Source of the DNA: an uncultured Ruminococcus sp.
GTDB taxonomy: Bacteria; Bacillota; Clostridia; Oscillospirales; Ruminococcaceae
NCBI GenBank assembly: GCA_900545345.1
Contig: UQYQ01000012.1
Span: 1-64,000, forward strand
Length of the DNA: 64,000 nucleotides
Direction of reading: 5' to 3'
Shown here piece by piece: positions 23,076-31,910 of this stretch. The translations under genes and the position numbers were made by a program. Each line of letters starts with the position of its first letter. The stretch's first letter is position 1. The notes beneath the pieces are model-generated. The model saw only the letters and a list, made by a program, of their open reading frames with translations. It had not been told where the DNA came from and did no database searches.

Positions 23076-25379
23076 ATGAATAAAATAAAATATGAGTATA
23101 AAAATTTTAAAATCGGCGGCGGCGGTTTCGTTACAGGCTTTGTTTTTCACAAAAGCAGTTCAGATATCCTTTATGCAAGAACTGATATAGGCGGGGTTTA
23201 CAGATTTGATTTTTCACAAGACAAGTGGATTTCTCTTATTGACGGTGTTACGAATGTTAATCCGCAGCAGTGTTATCCATTGTCAATTGCAGTTGATGAC
23301 AGTGATAAAAATACTCTTTATATGGCCTGCGGTGACGATATAAACGGTCAGCTTTGCATAAGTCACGATAAGGGTGAAACCTTTGAAGTCAAATCAATTC
23401 CATGCGGTATTCACGGAAACTGCATGGGCAGGGCAACAGGAGAAAGGCTGATAAAGACAGGCAAGCATTTGTATTTTGCTTCAAGAACAAAAGGTCTGTT
23501 TTGCTCAGATGATAACGGTGACAGTTGGCAAAATCTTAATGTGAACGGAGAAGTTAATATTACTTTTGTCAATGCGGTTCAATCAGGTGATTTCAGAACT
23601 GTTTTTGCCGCAGCAAGCGGCGGAGTTAATATGTTCTGTAAGAACGGCAGAAAAATTCGGGGACATTCATTGTATGTTTCATATGATAACGGAGAAAGCT
23701 TCAAAAAACTGATTCAGCCTAAGCCGGATTTTACTGTGCAATCTAAGCTTTTCGGGTATGTCGCTCAAAGAAGTGCGTTTGGTGTTGATGAAAAAAGCGG
23801 TAAGCGGTATTTCTATGTTACCTTCAGCCAGACGGGAAATGACAATGACCCTGACAGGTATACCTGTGATTCTGCAGCGGTAATCAGCGGAAAAATATTC
23901 AGATATGAGTTAGATAAACATGGAAAAGTGCTTGAGAATTCAGAAACTGACATTACTCCTAAAATGGTTAAGGGTGTCGGGCTTAGCGGAGTTGACTTCT
24001 GTGACGGTATGCTTGTGTTATCGGAAATAGGCGAAGCGCATCAGAATAGCATTTATATAAGTTTTGATAACGGAGAAAGCTGGAAACAGATTCTGTATGA
24101 TTTAAGCGTGGGAAAGGTGAATTTCACTGTTCCTTATATGAAGCCTGAGTACAATTCGGGAATACTTCTTGTCCACTGGATGAGTGACATTAAGATTAAT
24201 CCGTTTAATCCTGATATGGCAGTGTTCAATACAGGTACCGGTGTGTTCGTTACACATAATCTGACCGATGCAAAGAGAGGCAAATCAGTCGAGTGGGAAC
24301 CGCTTTGTGACGGTATGGAAGAAACAGTTCATCTTAATGTTTACAGCCCTCCCGGCGGTGAGGTCAGATGTATTGATATTATAGGTGATTTAGGCGGATT
24401 TGCTTTTAAGGACTTTGATGAAATACCCGAAAATTCATTTTCAAATGAAAACGGCGACAGATATATAACCTGTCTTAATGCAGATTTTACGGACAATAAT
24501 CCTGAGGTTGTTGTTGCAACTCCAAGAGGGAACTGGACAGCAAAGACTGTCGGTGGGCTGATTATTTCTCATGATCAGTGTGAAACATGGAAGCATTTGA
24601 GTTTTCCATATGGTTTGTCTGAAAAGATTGACAATTTATGTAACGGGATTAAGAAAGCGAATGTGAATTCCGGCTGGACGGCAATGTCTGCAGACGGTGA
24701 AAGAATCGTATGGGCTATAGCTCAGGACGAAAGCTTCATGACAGACAGTGTTGTTTATACTGATGATGAGGGAGAAACATGGAAAAAGTCTGAATTTAAA
24801 GGCAGCAATGACTATGAACAAAATCCTGTTCCGATATATATATTAGCAGACAGGATGAATGCAAATGTTTTCATGGCATTAAATAAAGAATCAACTATGT
24901 TTATAAGCAGTGACAAAGGAAAGACTTTTTATGAGTGCAAGCCAAGCCGTCTTTTTGAAAAACCAAGGTCAAGAGAAGAGCTTAGAAGGCGTGAGTTTGA
25001 AGTTCGTGCAGAGAGCGGGAAAGAAAAAACTCTTTGGGTTTCATTTGGTCAGGCAGGACTTTGGAGACTTGAATTCAATGACAGGAATATGTCGGTGGAT
25101 TGTGTTCGCATAACAAAGCCTGGTGATATCACTGTTGGAGTTGGGTTTGGAATGCCAAAACCCGGAGGAGATATTCCGACTGTTTTTACAAGCGGAGTTA
25201 TTAACGGACAATATGGTTTTTGGCGAAGCTGTGATTATGGAAAAACCTTTGATTTGATAAGTGATGATAATCAGCATTTCGGAACAGTGATAAGTATCTC
25301 AGGCGACCCGAGGGAGTTTGGAAGATTTTATATAGCAACAGGGTCAAGAGGACTTATACACGGTAAAGAAGTTAAATAA
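23076..25379 (+). CDS. GH74 xyloglucanase-like glycoside hydrolase without signal peptide
   Basis: A 767-residue protein of family GH74, enzymes cleaving xyloglucan or its oligosaccharides by inversion. The N-terminus has the family hallmark GGGGFVTGFVFHKSSSDILY and the catalytic Asp in ARTDIGG (D37). The second catalytic Asp is likely D438 in GDLGGF. Repeated SHDKGETF, SYDNGESF, SFDNGESW and TDDEGETW motifs are the Asp-box-like turns of the two seven-bladed propellers. There is no signal peptide, dockerin or CBM, so it is predicted to be intracellular and to work on imported oligosaccharides. ATG 23076 is preferred over the in-frame GTG at 23064, which lies in the GA-rich ribosome binding site. 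Confidence 0.9.
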   Translation: MNKIKYEYKNFKIGGGGFVTGFVFHKSSSDILYARTDIGGVYRFDFSQDKWISLIDGVTNVNPQQCYPLSIAVDDSDKNTLYMACGDDINGQLCISHDKGETFEVKSIPCGIHGNCMGRATGERLIKTGKHLYFASRTKGLFCSDDNGDSWQNLNVNGEVNITFVNAVQSGDFRTVFAAASGGVNMFCKNGRKIRGHSLYVSYDNGESFKKLIQPKPDFTVQSKLFGYVAQRSAFGVDEKSGKRYFYVTFSQTGNDNDPDRYTCDSAAVISGKIFRYELDKHGKVLENSETDITPKMVKGVGLSGVDFCDGMLVLSEIGEAHQNSIYISFDNGESWKQILYDLSVGKVNFTVPYMKPEYNSGILLVHWMSDIKINPFNPDMAVFNTGTGVFVTHNLTDAKRGKSVEWEPLCDGMEETVHLNVYSPPGGEVRCIDIIGDLGGFAFKDFDEIPENSFSNENGDRYITCLNADFTDNNPEVVVATPRGNWTAKTVGGLIISHDQCETWKHLSFPYGLSEKIDNLCNGIKKANVNSGWTAMSADGERIVWAIAQDESFMTDSVVYTDDEGETWKKSEFKGSNDYEQNPVPIYILADRMNANVFMALNKESTMFISSDKGKTFYECKPSRLFEKPRSREELRRREFEVRAESGKEKTLWVSFGQAGLWRLEFNDRNMSVDCVRITKPGDITVGVGFGMPKPGGDIPTVFTSGVINGQYGFWRSCDYGKTFDLISDDNQHFGTVISISGDPREFGRFYIATGSRGLIHGKEVK

Positions 25380-25398
25380 ATTATTATGATTAAAAAAT

Positions 25399-25434
25399 AA
25401 GCCTTAGAGCAATTAAGTTTTGCTTTAAGGCTTT
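25399..25434. terminator. Bidirectional terminator between GH74 and tetR genes
   Basis: AAGCCTTA-GAGCAA pairs with TTGCTTTAAGGCTT, followed by TTTATTTA on the plus strand. The genes converge here. Confidence 0.82.
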
Positions 25435-25437
25435 TAT

Positions 25438-26043
25438 TTATTTTGTTATTTTATGACTGTCAATAATATTTCTTATTGATTTATATAGATAAGGCTTTAA
25501 CTCGTCGATTTCACGGGGTTCACGATATAAAATCGAACTGTAGCAGGTCGAACTTACAAGCTCGACTATCATAAATAGCATTATCTCGGGTTCATCAAAC
25601 TCTATATCATTTCCGAGAATCATTTCATTGTATACCTGCATAAAGTTGATATCATCACTGCTGTCATCTATGAAAAGAACTGACTTGAATATTCCCCAGC
25701 TTAAATTTTTTGATATCAGCTTTAGAAGACTTTTGTTTTTATTAAGCTGATCTATAATCGAGTTTATTACGAAAATAACCCGGTCATCAAAAGCTTCAAT
25801 GTCCTGAGTTTTCAGCTCGTCCAATGCTTTTGAAAAAATCTCACTTGATTTATGTTTAATTATTCTGTTGTTAATGTCATACTTATCTTTAAAATATAAA
25901 TAAAATGTGCCTTTTGCAACACCGGCTTCGTTTGCAATATCAGATATAGATGTTTTATGAATTCCGTTTTTCACAAAAAGATCAAATGCTTTGCTCATAA
26001 GGGATTCTTTTTTCATAAGTTTGTTTTCAAGAATTTTACCCAT
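25438..26043 (-). CDS. TetR-family transcriptional regulator
   Basis: A 201-residue repressor. The N-terminal helix-turn-helix (about 14-60) has the typical KTSISDIANEAGVAKGTFYLYFKDKYDI sequence; the rest is a helical ligand and dimerisation domain with no recognisable ligand. The ribosome binding site AAAGGAGATG is well placed. It is divergent from an MMPL/RND pump gene, and three copies of a 13-bp palindrome lie between them, so it most likely represses the pump and perhaps itself. Confidence 0.92.
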   Translation of the reverse strand: MGKILENKLMKKESLMSKAFDLFVKNGIHKTSISDIANEAGVAKGTFYLYFKDKYDINNRIIKHKSSEIFSKALDELKTQDIEAFDDRVIFVINSIIDQLNKNKSLLKLISKNLSWGIFKSVLFIDDSSDDINFMQVYNEMILGNDIEFDEPEIMLFMIVELVSSTCYSSILYREPREIDELKPYLYKSIRNIIDSHKITK

Positions 26044-26110
26044 TTTTGCATCTCCTTTATTTTAAAACCGGTAAGGTGGCGGATATGTCATACAGTCTAT
26101 TATCAATTCC

Positions 26111-26139
26111 ATTATAAACGAACATCTGTAACAAGTCAA
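26111..26139 (-). promoter_or_regulatory. Promoter of tetR
   Basis: On the minus strand TTGACT (26134-26139) and TATAAT (26111-26116) are 17 bases apart. The nearest operator palindrome starts 12 bases upstream of the -35 box. Confidence 0.82.
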
Positions 26140-26150
26140 TATAGCAAAAG

Positions 26151-26249
26151 TGACTAATAGTCAGTTATGGACATGCTGATTATTATGCAAGGCTACAAAA
26201 ATATGACCGATAGTCAATTTTCGCTCAAAAACATATTGACTGTTGGTCA
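26151..26249. promoter_or_regulatory. Three palindromic operators between tetR and the pump gene
   Basis: TGACTAATAGTCA (26151-26163), TGACCGATAGTCA (26204-26216) and TGACTGTTGGTCA (26237-26249) share TGAC-N5-GTCA. The third overlaps the -35 box of the pump promoter, as expected for a repressor site. I see no other copies nearby. Assignment to the adjacent TetR protein is inference from position. Confidence 0.85.
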
Positions 26250-26264
26250 TTTTTATCATATACT
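26236..26264 (+). promoter_or_regulatory. Promoter of the MMPL pump operon
   Basis: TTGACT (26236-26241) and TATACT (26259-26264) are 17 bases apart. The -35 and spacer are covered by the third TGAC-N5-GTCA operator. Confidence 0.82.
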
Positions 26265-26328
26265 ACTTAATAAGTTTGAAAGCTTTAATATACAAAAGCA
26301 AAATCAATTAAAAAGGAGATTACACTTT

Positions 26329-28419
26329 ATGATGGTTAGATTCGGGAAATCCATAGTAAAACTCAGAATACCAATAATTATAATAAGTGTTCTTTTGCTT
26401 ATTCCTTCGTTTATAGGTATGCAAAGCACCAGAATCAATTATGATATATTGTCCTATCTTCCTAGCGATATTGATACAATGAAAGGGCAGGATATTCTTC
26501 TTGATGATTTTAACAAGGGAGCTTTTGCAATGTATGTTGTCGAAGGTATGGACGAAAAAGGAGCTTCTGAATTGAAATCGAAAATTCAGAATGTGGACCA
26601 TGTTTCGGATGTTTTATGGTATGATTCTGTTGCAGATATTTCAGTACCTATGGATATTCTTCCTGAAAGCTTTAAAAAAATATTTAATTCGGATGACGCA
26701 ACGCTTATGGCCATTTTCTTTGATGAGTCTACCTCTTCAGATGCTACGATGAACGCCATTGAAGAGATAAGAAGCTTGTCAGATAAACAGTGTTTTCTTC
26801 AGGGAATGTCATCTGTTGTCACTGATATTAAAAATGTAACGAACAGTGAAATGCCAATGTATGTTGTGATTGCAGGTCTCTTGTCAATGATAGTAATCGG
26901 ATTGTTTATGGATTCTTTTGCAATACCGTTTATATTTATGATGAGTATAGGAATGGTTATTCTTTATAATATGGGAACTAACTGTTTTATGGGCGAGATT
27001 TCATTTATTACCAAAGCATTGAGTGCTGTGCTTCAGCTTGGTGTTACAATGGATTATTCGATTTTCCTTTACAACAGCTATAAAGAGCAAACAATAAGGT
27101 ATGACGGAGATAAAAAGCGTGCAATGGCACATGCGATTTCCAATACCTTCACTTCAGTTGCAGGCGGTTCAACTACAACAATTGCAGGATTTGCCGCACT
27201 TTGCTTTATGACATTTACCCTTGGATTAGACCTTGGAATAGTAATGGCAAAAGGTGTTATTCTGGGAGTAATAGGGGTAGTAACTATACTTCCGTCATTC
27301 CTTCTTGTGTTTGACAAAGTTATTGAAAAAACAAGACATAAAGAGCTGGGCATCGGAACAAGTAAAATTTCAGGTTTTATTGTAAGGCATTATAAGGCAA
27401 TTATAGTTGTGTTTTTAATTCTTCTTGTTCCTGCTGTGTATGGATATAACAACACCGATGTTTACTATGATTTAGCGGGAACTCTTCCTAAAGATTTGGA
27501 ATCTATTCAGGCGAGTGAAAAGCTTAAAGAAAACTTTGATATGAATTCGACTCACATGGTTTTAATAGATTCTGATTTAAAATCAAAGCAGACTCAGTCA
27601 ATGCTAAGAGAGATGAATGAGGTTGACGGAGTAAAATTTGCACTTGGACTTGATTCGGTAATAGGTGACGCAATTCCCAGAGAAATGCTTCCTGAATCGG
27701 TTGTAAGTATGTTAAAGAGTGATAAACAGCAGCTTATTTTGATAAGTTCGGAATATAAACTTGCATCTGATGAAGTTAATAATCAGTGTGATGAACTTGC
27801 AAGTATTGTAAGAAAGTATGATGATAATGGAATGTTAATCGGTGAGGCTGCATGCACAAAAGATTTAATAGAAACAACAGATACTGATTTCAAGGTAGTA
27901 AATGCCATTTCAATCGTGGCTGTATTTTTGATTATTGCAATGGTGTTCAAGTCAATTTCTATTCCGATTATTTTAGTTTCGGTTATTGAGTTTGCTATAT
28001 TTATAAATATGGGTATACCTTGTTATACCGGTACAGTGATACCGTTTATTTCATCAGTTGTAATCGGAACAATTCAATTAGGTGCTACAGTAGATTATGC
28101 AATACTCATGACTAACAGATATAAAAAAGAACGGAATTTGGGAAAAGATAAAACAACTGCAATTACTATTGCTTTGAGTGCTTCAATTCAATCAATAATA
28201 ATCAGCGGCTGCTGCTTCTTTGCAGCTACATTTGGAGTAGGTATATATTCAAAGGTTGATATGATCGGTTCACTTTGCAATCTTATGGCAAGGGGAGCTG
28301 TTGTGAGTATGATAGTTGTTATTTTTGTTTTGCCTGCTATGCTTATGGCATTTGATAAGATAATTATACATTCAAGCTTAGGCTTTAAGAATGCAAAAAT
28401 TGCAGATGAAAAAAGATAA
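26329..28419 (+). CDS. MMPL/RND-superfamily transporter
   Basis: A 696-residue proton-driven efflux or lipid-export pump of the MMPL (HAE3-like) branch. Two similar halves each have one helix, an outer domain and five further helices. The half-repeat motifs are QLGVTMDYSIFLYNSYKE and QLGATVDYAILMTNRYKKE, which include the proton-relay Asp. ATG 26329 follows AAAAAGGAGA. The frame is open back to 26167, but that stretch carries the promoter and operators. The substrate is unknown. It shares a regulator, and probably a transcript, with the heptad-repeat protein gene downstream. Confidence 0.9.
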   Translation: MMVRFGKSIVKLRIPIIIISVLLLIPSFIGMQSTRINYDILSYLPSDIDTMKGQDILLDDFNKGAFAMYVVEGMDEKGASELKSKIQNVDHVSDVLWYDSVADISVPMDILPESFKKIFNSDDATLMAIFFDESTSSDATMNAIEEIRSLSDKQCFLQGMSSVVTDIKNVTNSEMPMYVVIAGLLSMIVIGLFMDSFAIPFIFMMSIGMVILYNMGTNCFMGEISFITKALSAVLQLGVTMDYSIFLYNSYKEQTIRYDGDKKRAMAHAISNTFTSVAGGSTTTIAGFAALCFMTFTLGLDLGIVMAKGVILGVIGVVTILPSFLLVFDKVIEKTRHKELGIGTSKISGFIVRHYKAIIVVFLILLVPAVYGYNNTDVYYDLAGTLPKDLESIQASEKLKENFDMNSTHMVLIDSDLKSKQTQSMLREMNEVDGVKFALGLDSVIGDAIPREMLPESVVSMLKSDKQQLILISSEYKLASDEVNNQCDELASIVRKYDDNGMLIGEAACTKDLIETTDTDFKVVNAISIVAVFLIIAMVFKSISIPIILVSVIEFAIFINMGIPCYTGTVIPFISSVVIGTIQLGATVDYAILMTNRYKKERNLGKDKTTAITIALSASIQSIIISGCCFFAATFGVGIYSKVDMIGSLCNLMARGAVVSMIVVIFVLPAMLMAFDKIIIHSSLGFKNAKIADEKR

Positions 28420-28436
28420 TTTATTAATATCATTGT

Positions 28437-28647
28437 GTGCAGCGTCACGCTTGTAAGAACTTTAATTTTATACAATAAAAAATTGTGAGACACAGAGTTT
28501 TGTACTTTTTAAAAGGTATTAAACACGAATTGGGTGCAGCGTCACGCATATGAAGAACTTTAATTTTATACAATAAAAAATCGTGAGATACAAAGTTTTG
28601 TATTTTTCAAGGTATTGAACACGAATTGTGTGCAGCGTCACGCTGCC
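28437..28647 (+). repeat. Two tandem ~97-bp intergenic repeats ending in a GCAGCGTCACGCTGC hairpin
   Basis: The end motif GTGCAGCGTCACGC recurs at 28437, 28534 and 28630, giving periods of 97 and 96 bases. Within each unit CTTTAATTTTATACAATAAA, a TGTGAGA or CGTGAGA block with CAAAGTTTTGTA, and AACACGAATTG are conserved. The last copy closes as GCAGCGTCACGCTGC (28632-28646), a seven-base-pair hairpin directly before the AAAGGAGG ribosome binding site of the next gene. Diverged copies lie at 1943-2218 in the other orientation. Confidence 0.85.
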
Positions 28648-28663
28648 AAAGGAGGAAATTAAC

Positions 28664-30979
28664 ATGAAAAAACAGATAACAAGGATATTAGCAGGACTTA
28701 CGGCATTTTTGATTACAATCAGTGCAACAGGAATTGCAGCGACAGCTAATGAAATGCCAAAAACAAACAGAGCGGTTTCTATGGCGGAAAGCAAATCTTT
28801 TGGAGGGATATTAAAAGATGAAACAGTTTATATAATTGCAGACGCTAACGGAGAATCACAAAAGGTTATTGTTTCAGACTGGATTAAAAATCCAAACGGA
28901 GTGAACGAAATTTCAGACAGCTCAATACTTAAAGATATTGAAAATGTTAAGGGAAATGAAGAATTCAGCCAAAACGGAGATAAGCTTTTGTGGAATGCTG
29001 ACGGCAATGATATTTATTATCGGGGAACAACAAATGAGCAAGTTCCTGTGTCTGTTAAAATAACATACTATCTTGATGGTGAGGAGCTTTCACCTGATGA
29101 AATAAAAGGAAAAAGCGGTAAGGTAAAGATTAAAATCGATTATATAAATAATATCAAAAAGACAACAGAAATAAACGGAGAAAAGATTGAGATGACTGTT
29201 CCGTTTTTAATGGGAACAGGAATGATTCTTGACAATAATGTTTTCAGCAATGTCGAAATTACAAACGGAAAAATTATTTCTGACGGAAACAGAAGCATAG
29301 CTGTAGGTTATGCTATGCCGGGACTTGAGGATGCATTAGGATTAAATGATATTGGAAAAGACTCTGAAAAGAACATGGATATTGAAATCCCTGAATCTGT
29401 TGAAATAACAGCTGATGTAAAAGATTTTTCATTAATGACAACTATGAGCGTTGCCACGAACAGCATTTGGAATGATATTGATTTAGACAATGCCGACAGC
29501 ATTGATGATTTGAAAAACTCACTTTCGGATTTAAGCAGTGCTTCAAACAAGCTCATTGACGGAACTTCAGATTTGTATGACGGAGTGAAAGCTTTGCTTG
29601 ACGGCTCTGATAGCTTGACTGAAGGAATTGATAAATTATCTGATGGCGGAAAGTCTTTAGAGAACGGTTCTAAAAAGCTCAGTAAAGGTGCGTCATCGTT
29701 AAAAGGCGGTTCTAAAGATTTATATAAGGGTGTTAAGTCAGCTAAAGCAGGTGCTGATAAATTATATACAGGTATAGACAGCTTAAATAAGGGTGCTAAA
29801 AAGCTTAAAACCGGAACTTCCGATTTGAAAACCGGTTCATCAAAACTGAAAACCGGAGCTTCGGATTTGAAGAACGGAACGCATAGTGCATATACAAGCA
29901 CAAAGGATTTGGTAGACGGTGCAAACAGCCTGAATGCGGGACTGAAAACTGCAAATGACGGAGCATTGAAATTAAAAACAGGCTCACAGGATTTTGTCAC
30001 AGGAGTAGGAAAAATAAAAGACGGTGCAAAGGATTTAAGCACCGGAATTTCTGATTTGAACGATGGATTGGCTCAGACAAAAGAGGGCGTTGAACAATCA
30101 ATTGCTGCTAATGAACAGGTTTTAGCAGGGCTGAAAAAGCTTGTTGATTCTTCACCGAGTAATCAGGAATACAATAAGATGTATCAGACTTTGAAAACGA
30201 CGATAGACGGACAGAAGAAACTGCTTCTAATGCTGGATTCAAATACAGATGGCGGTCTAAAGAATGGTGCGGAAAAGCTTTTGAAAGGTTCTCAGGCACT
30301 TGTTTCCGGCATTGAGGATGAAAAGAAAGGTTTAGAAGCCGGTGCTAAGGAGCTTTCAAAAGGAGCTTCTGATTTAAGTGATGGCGTTTTAGCACTTTAC
30401 GGCGGAAGTGAAACATTGTATACAGGCACTAAGTCTTTATATACAGGACTGGGTAAGCTTGATACAGGTGCAGGAACATTAAAGTCCGGGGCAGATGATT
30501 TGTATAACGGTGCTGATAAGCTGAAAACAGGAGCAAATGATTTGTATGTAGGAAGCGGAAAGCTTAAAACAGGCTCAAAAGATTTGACAAATGGACTTTT
30601 AAAGCTAAAGAAAGGCTCTAAGAAATTAAAGAGCGGTACATCAACTCTTGCTGAAGGAACAAATTCACTTTATGACGGTGCTATGGCTTTAAATAAGGGG
30701 CTTGTCAGTCTGAATTCAGGAAGTGAAGAGCTTATTGTCGGGGTTGAAGCTCTTGAAGACGGTGCTAAGCAGGTTCGCGACGGTATGTTTAAATTCGATG
30801 ATGAAGGAATAAGCAAAATCGTTGATTTGTTTGACGGAAATCTGTCAAGTGTTATTGATAGATTTAAGGCTTTAAGTGATATTTCAAAAGAATATAAAAG
30901 CTTTTCCGGAATAGACAATAAAACCGATGGCAGTGTCAAATTTATAATAAAAACCGATGAAATAAAAAATGAAGAATAA
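28664..30979 (+). CDS. Secreted protein with X-X-X-Leu-X-X-Gly heptad repeats
   Basis: A 771-residue exported protein partnered with the MMPL pump. The signal peptide (about 1-30) ends near TAANE. An N-terminal domain (about 40-270) has an SGKVKIKIDYIN core. It is followed by dozens of Leu-x-x-Gly heptads (about 290-720; for example SKLKTGASDLKNG and YTGTKSLYTGLGKLDTG) predicted to form a long helical rod. It resembles YhgE/Pip-type proteins but lacks their C-terminal membrane helices. ATG 28664 follows AAAGGAGG; a GTG at 28628 lies inside the repeat. Function is unknown; such proteins commonly neighbour MMPL genes. Confidence 0.82.
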   Translation: MKKQITRILAGLTAFLITISATGIAATANEMPKTNRAVSMAESKSFGGILKDETVYIIADANGESQKVIVSDWIKNPNGVNEISDSSILKDIENVKGNEEFSQNGDKLLWNADGNDIYYRGTTNEQVPVSVKITYYLDGEELSPDEIKGKSGKVKIKIDYINNIKKTTEINGEKIEMTVPFLMGTGMILDNNVFSNVEITNGKIISDGNRSIAVGYAMPGLEDALGLNDIGKDSEKNMDIEIPESVEITADVKDFSLMTTMSVATNSIWNDIDLDNADSIDDLKNSLSDLSSASNKLIDGTSDLYDGVKALLDGSDSLTEGIDKLSDGGKSLENGSKKLSKGASSLKGGSKDLYKGVKSAKAGADKLYTGIDSLNKGAKKLKTGTSDLKTGSSKLKTGASDLKNGTHSAYTSTKDLVDGANSLNAGLKTANDGALKLKTGSQDFVTGVGKIKDGAKDLSTGISDLNDGLAQTKEGVEQSIAANEQVLAGLKKLVDSSPSNQEYNKMYQTLKTTIDGQKKLLLMLDSNTDGGLKNGAEKLLKGSQALVSGIEDEKKGLEAGAKELSKGASDLSDGVLALYGGSETLYTGTKSLYTGLGKLDTGAGTLKSGADDLYNGADKLKTGANDLYVGSGKLKTGSKDLTNGLLKLKKGSKKLKSGTSTLAEGTNSLYDGAMALNKGLVSLNSGSEELIVGVEALEDGAKQVRDGMFKFDDEGISKIVDLFDGNLSSVIDRFKALSDISKEYKSFSGIDNKTDGSVKFIIKTDEIKNEE

Positions 30980-31000
30980 ATCTGATATTTTAATAATATA

Positions 31001-31030
31001 AGAACAGCCGAGTATTCGGCTGTTCTTTTT
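31001..31030 (+). terminator. Terminator of the pump operon
   Basis: AGAACAGCCGA pairs with TCGGCTGTTCT across a four-base loop and is followed by TTTTT, 22 bases after the heptad-repeat gene. Confidence 0.9.
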
Positions 31031-31104
31031 TCAGGTAAAATATTCAAGTTATTTTTTACAAAAAAGTTTATTTATTTTAGTGCAATATTTCATTTGGTAT
31101 TTCG

Positions 31105-31133
31105 TTGACTAAATGATTTATAAATGATATAAT
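31105..31133 (+). promoter_or_regulatory. Promoter of the DUF4867/isomerase operon
   Basis: TTGACT (31105-31110) and TATAAT (31128-31133) at 17-base spacing, about 80 bases before the first gene. Confidence 0.8.
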
Positions 31134-31211
31134 TATTTTTAGTAAACTTATAACAAAGTGATATCTTAGTTCTGATTATTAAAAATACTAAATGACTGAG
31201 GAGGATATTAT

Positions 31212-31850
31212 ATGTCAGATTTTGCAATAAAATCCGTTTATGACCAAGATTTCAAAAAGTATGGAAAGATTATTGACGGATATAACTTAAGTGATATTTT
31301 AGATGCTATGGAAAACACTCCGCTTCCGAGTGATGTTGTTTATGTTCCGAGTGTTCCGTCTTTGGAAGTGCTTGATATCAAAAAAGCATTTGTTTCCGAA
31401 GTTTACGGCGGACTTCCTTGTCAGATAGGATACTGCAACGGAAATAACTATGCTTTAAACGCACTTGAATATCACCGTTCAAGTGAGATTAATATTGCAG
31501 CGACTGACCTTATTCTTATGCTTGGTTCTCAGTCGGATATTGAGGATGATTTTACATATGATACAAGTAAGGTCGAAATGTTTAAGGTGCCTAAGGGAAC
31601 AATGATTGAGGTTTATGCAACAACTCTTCACTATGCACCTTGCAACGCTGACGAGAACGGTTTCAGATGTGTTGTTGTTTTACCGAAGGACACAAACACC
31701 GAGCTTTCAGGAAGTGTAGACAAATCAATCGGGGACAATAAGCTTTTATTTGCAAAGAATAAATGGCTTATAGGTCATGAAGAGTCAGGTGTTCAGAATG
31801 ACGGGGGATTTATCGGGCTAAAAGGTGAAAATCTAAAGCTTGATAAGTAA
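31212..31850 (+). CDS. DUF4867 family protein
   Basis: A 212-residue cytosolic protein that I place in DUF4867, a family found next to fucose-isomerase-like genes. Its look is cupin-like: GGLPCQIGYCNGNN, YHRSSEINIAATDLILMLG and KGTMIEVYATTLHYAPC could supply a small-molecule or metal site (His in YHRSSE and LHYAP). The ribosome binding site GAGGAGG is strong. It is 60 bases before the isomerase-like gene and surely cotranscribed. A role as sugar mutarotase or accessory sugar-binding enzyme is only a guess. Confidence 0.75.
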   Translation: MSDFAIKSVYDQDFKKYGKIIDGYNLSDILDAMENTPLPSDVVYVPSVPSLEVLDIKKAFVSEVYGGLPCQIGYCNGNNYALNALEYHRSSEINIAATDLILMLGSQSDIEDDFTYDTSKVEMFKVPKGTMIEVYATTLHYAPCNADENGFRCVVVLPKDTNTELSGSVDKSIGDNKLLFAKNKWLIGHEESGVQNDGGFIGLKGENLKLDK

Positions 31851-31910
31851 TTAAAATATACAAAAAGCTGTTCGGCTTTATGATAAAACTAAAATATGGA
31901 GGAAATTAGA

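Noticed and set aside
26167..26328. An N-terminal extension of the MMPL protein by 54 residues
   Set aside because: The stretch contains the promoter and two of the three operators, and a strong ribosome binding site precedes ATG 26329.
28519..28794. A 91-residue minus-strand frame spanning the tandem repeats
   Set aside because: It is built from two copies of the intergenic repeat (its VTLHPIRV-type words recur with the period of the repeat) plus the antisense of a signal peptide.
29308..30042. A 244-residue minus-strand frame inside the heptad-repeat gene
   Set aside because: It is a periodic shadow of the Leu-x-x-Gly repeats on the opposite strand; the plus-strand gene has signal peptide, ribosome binding site and operon context.
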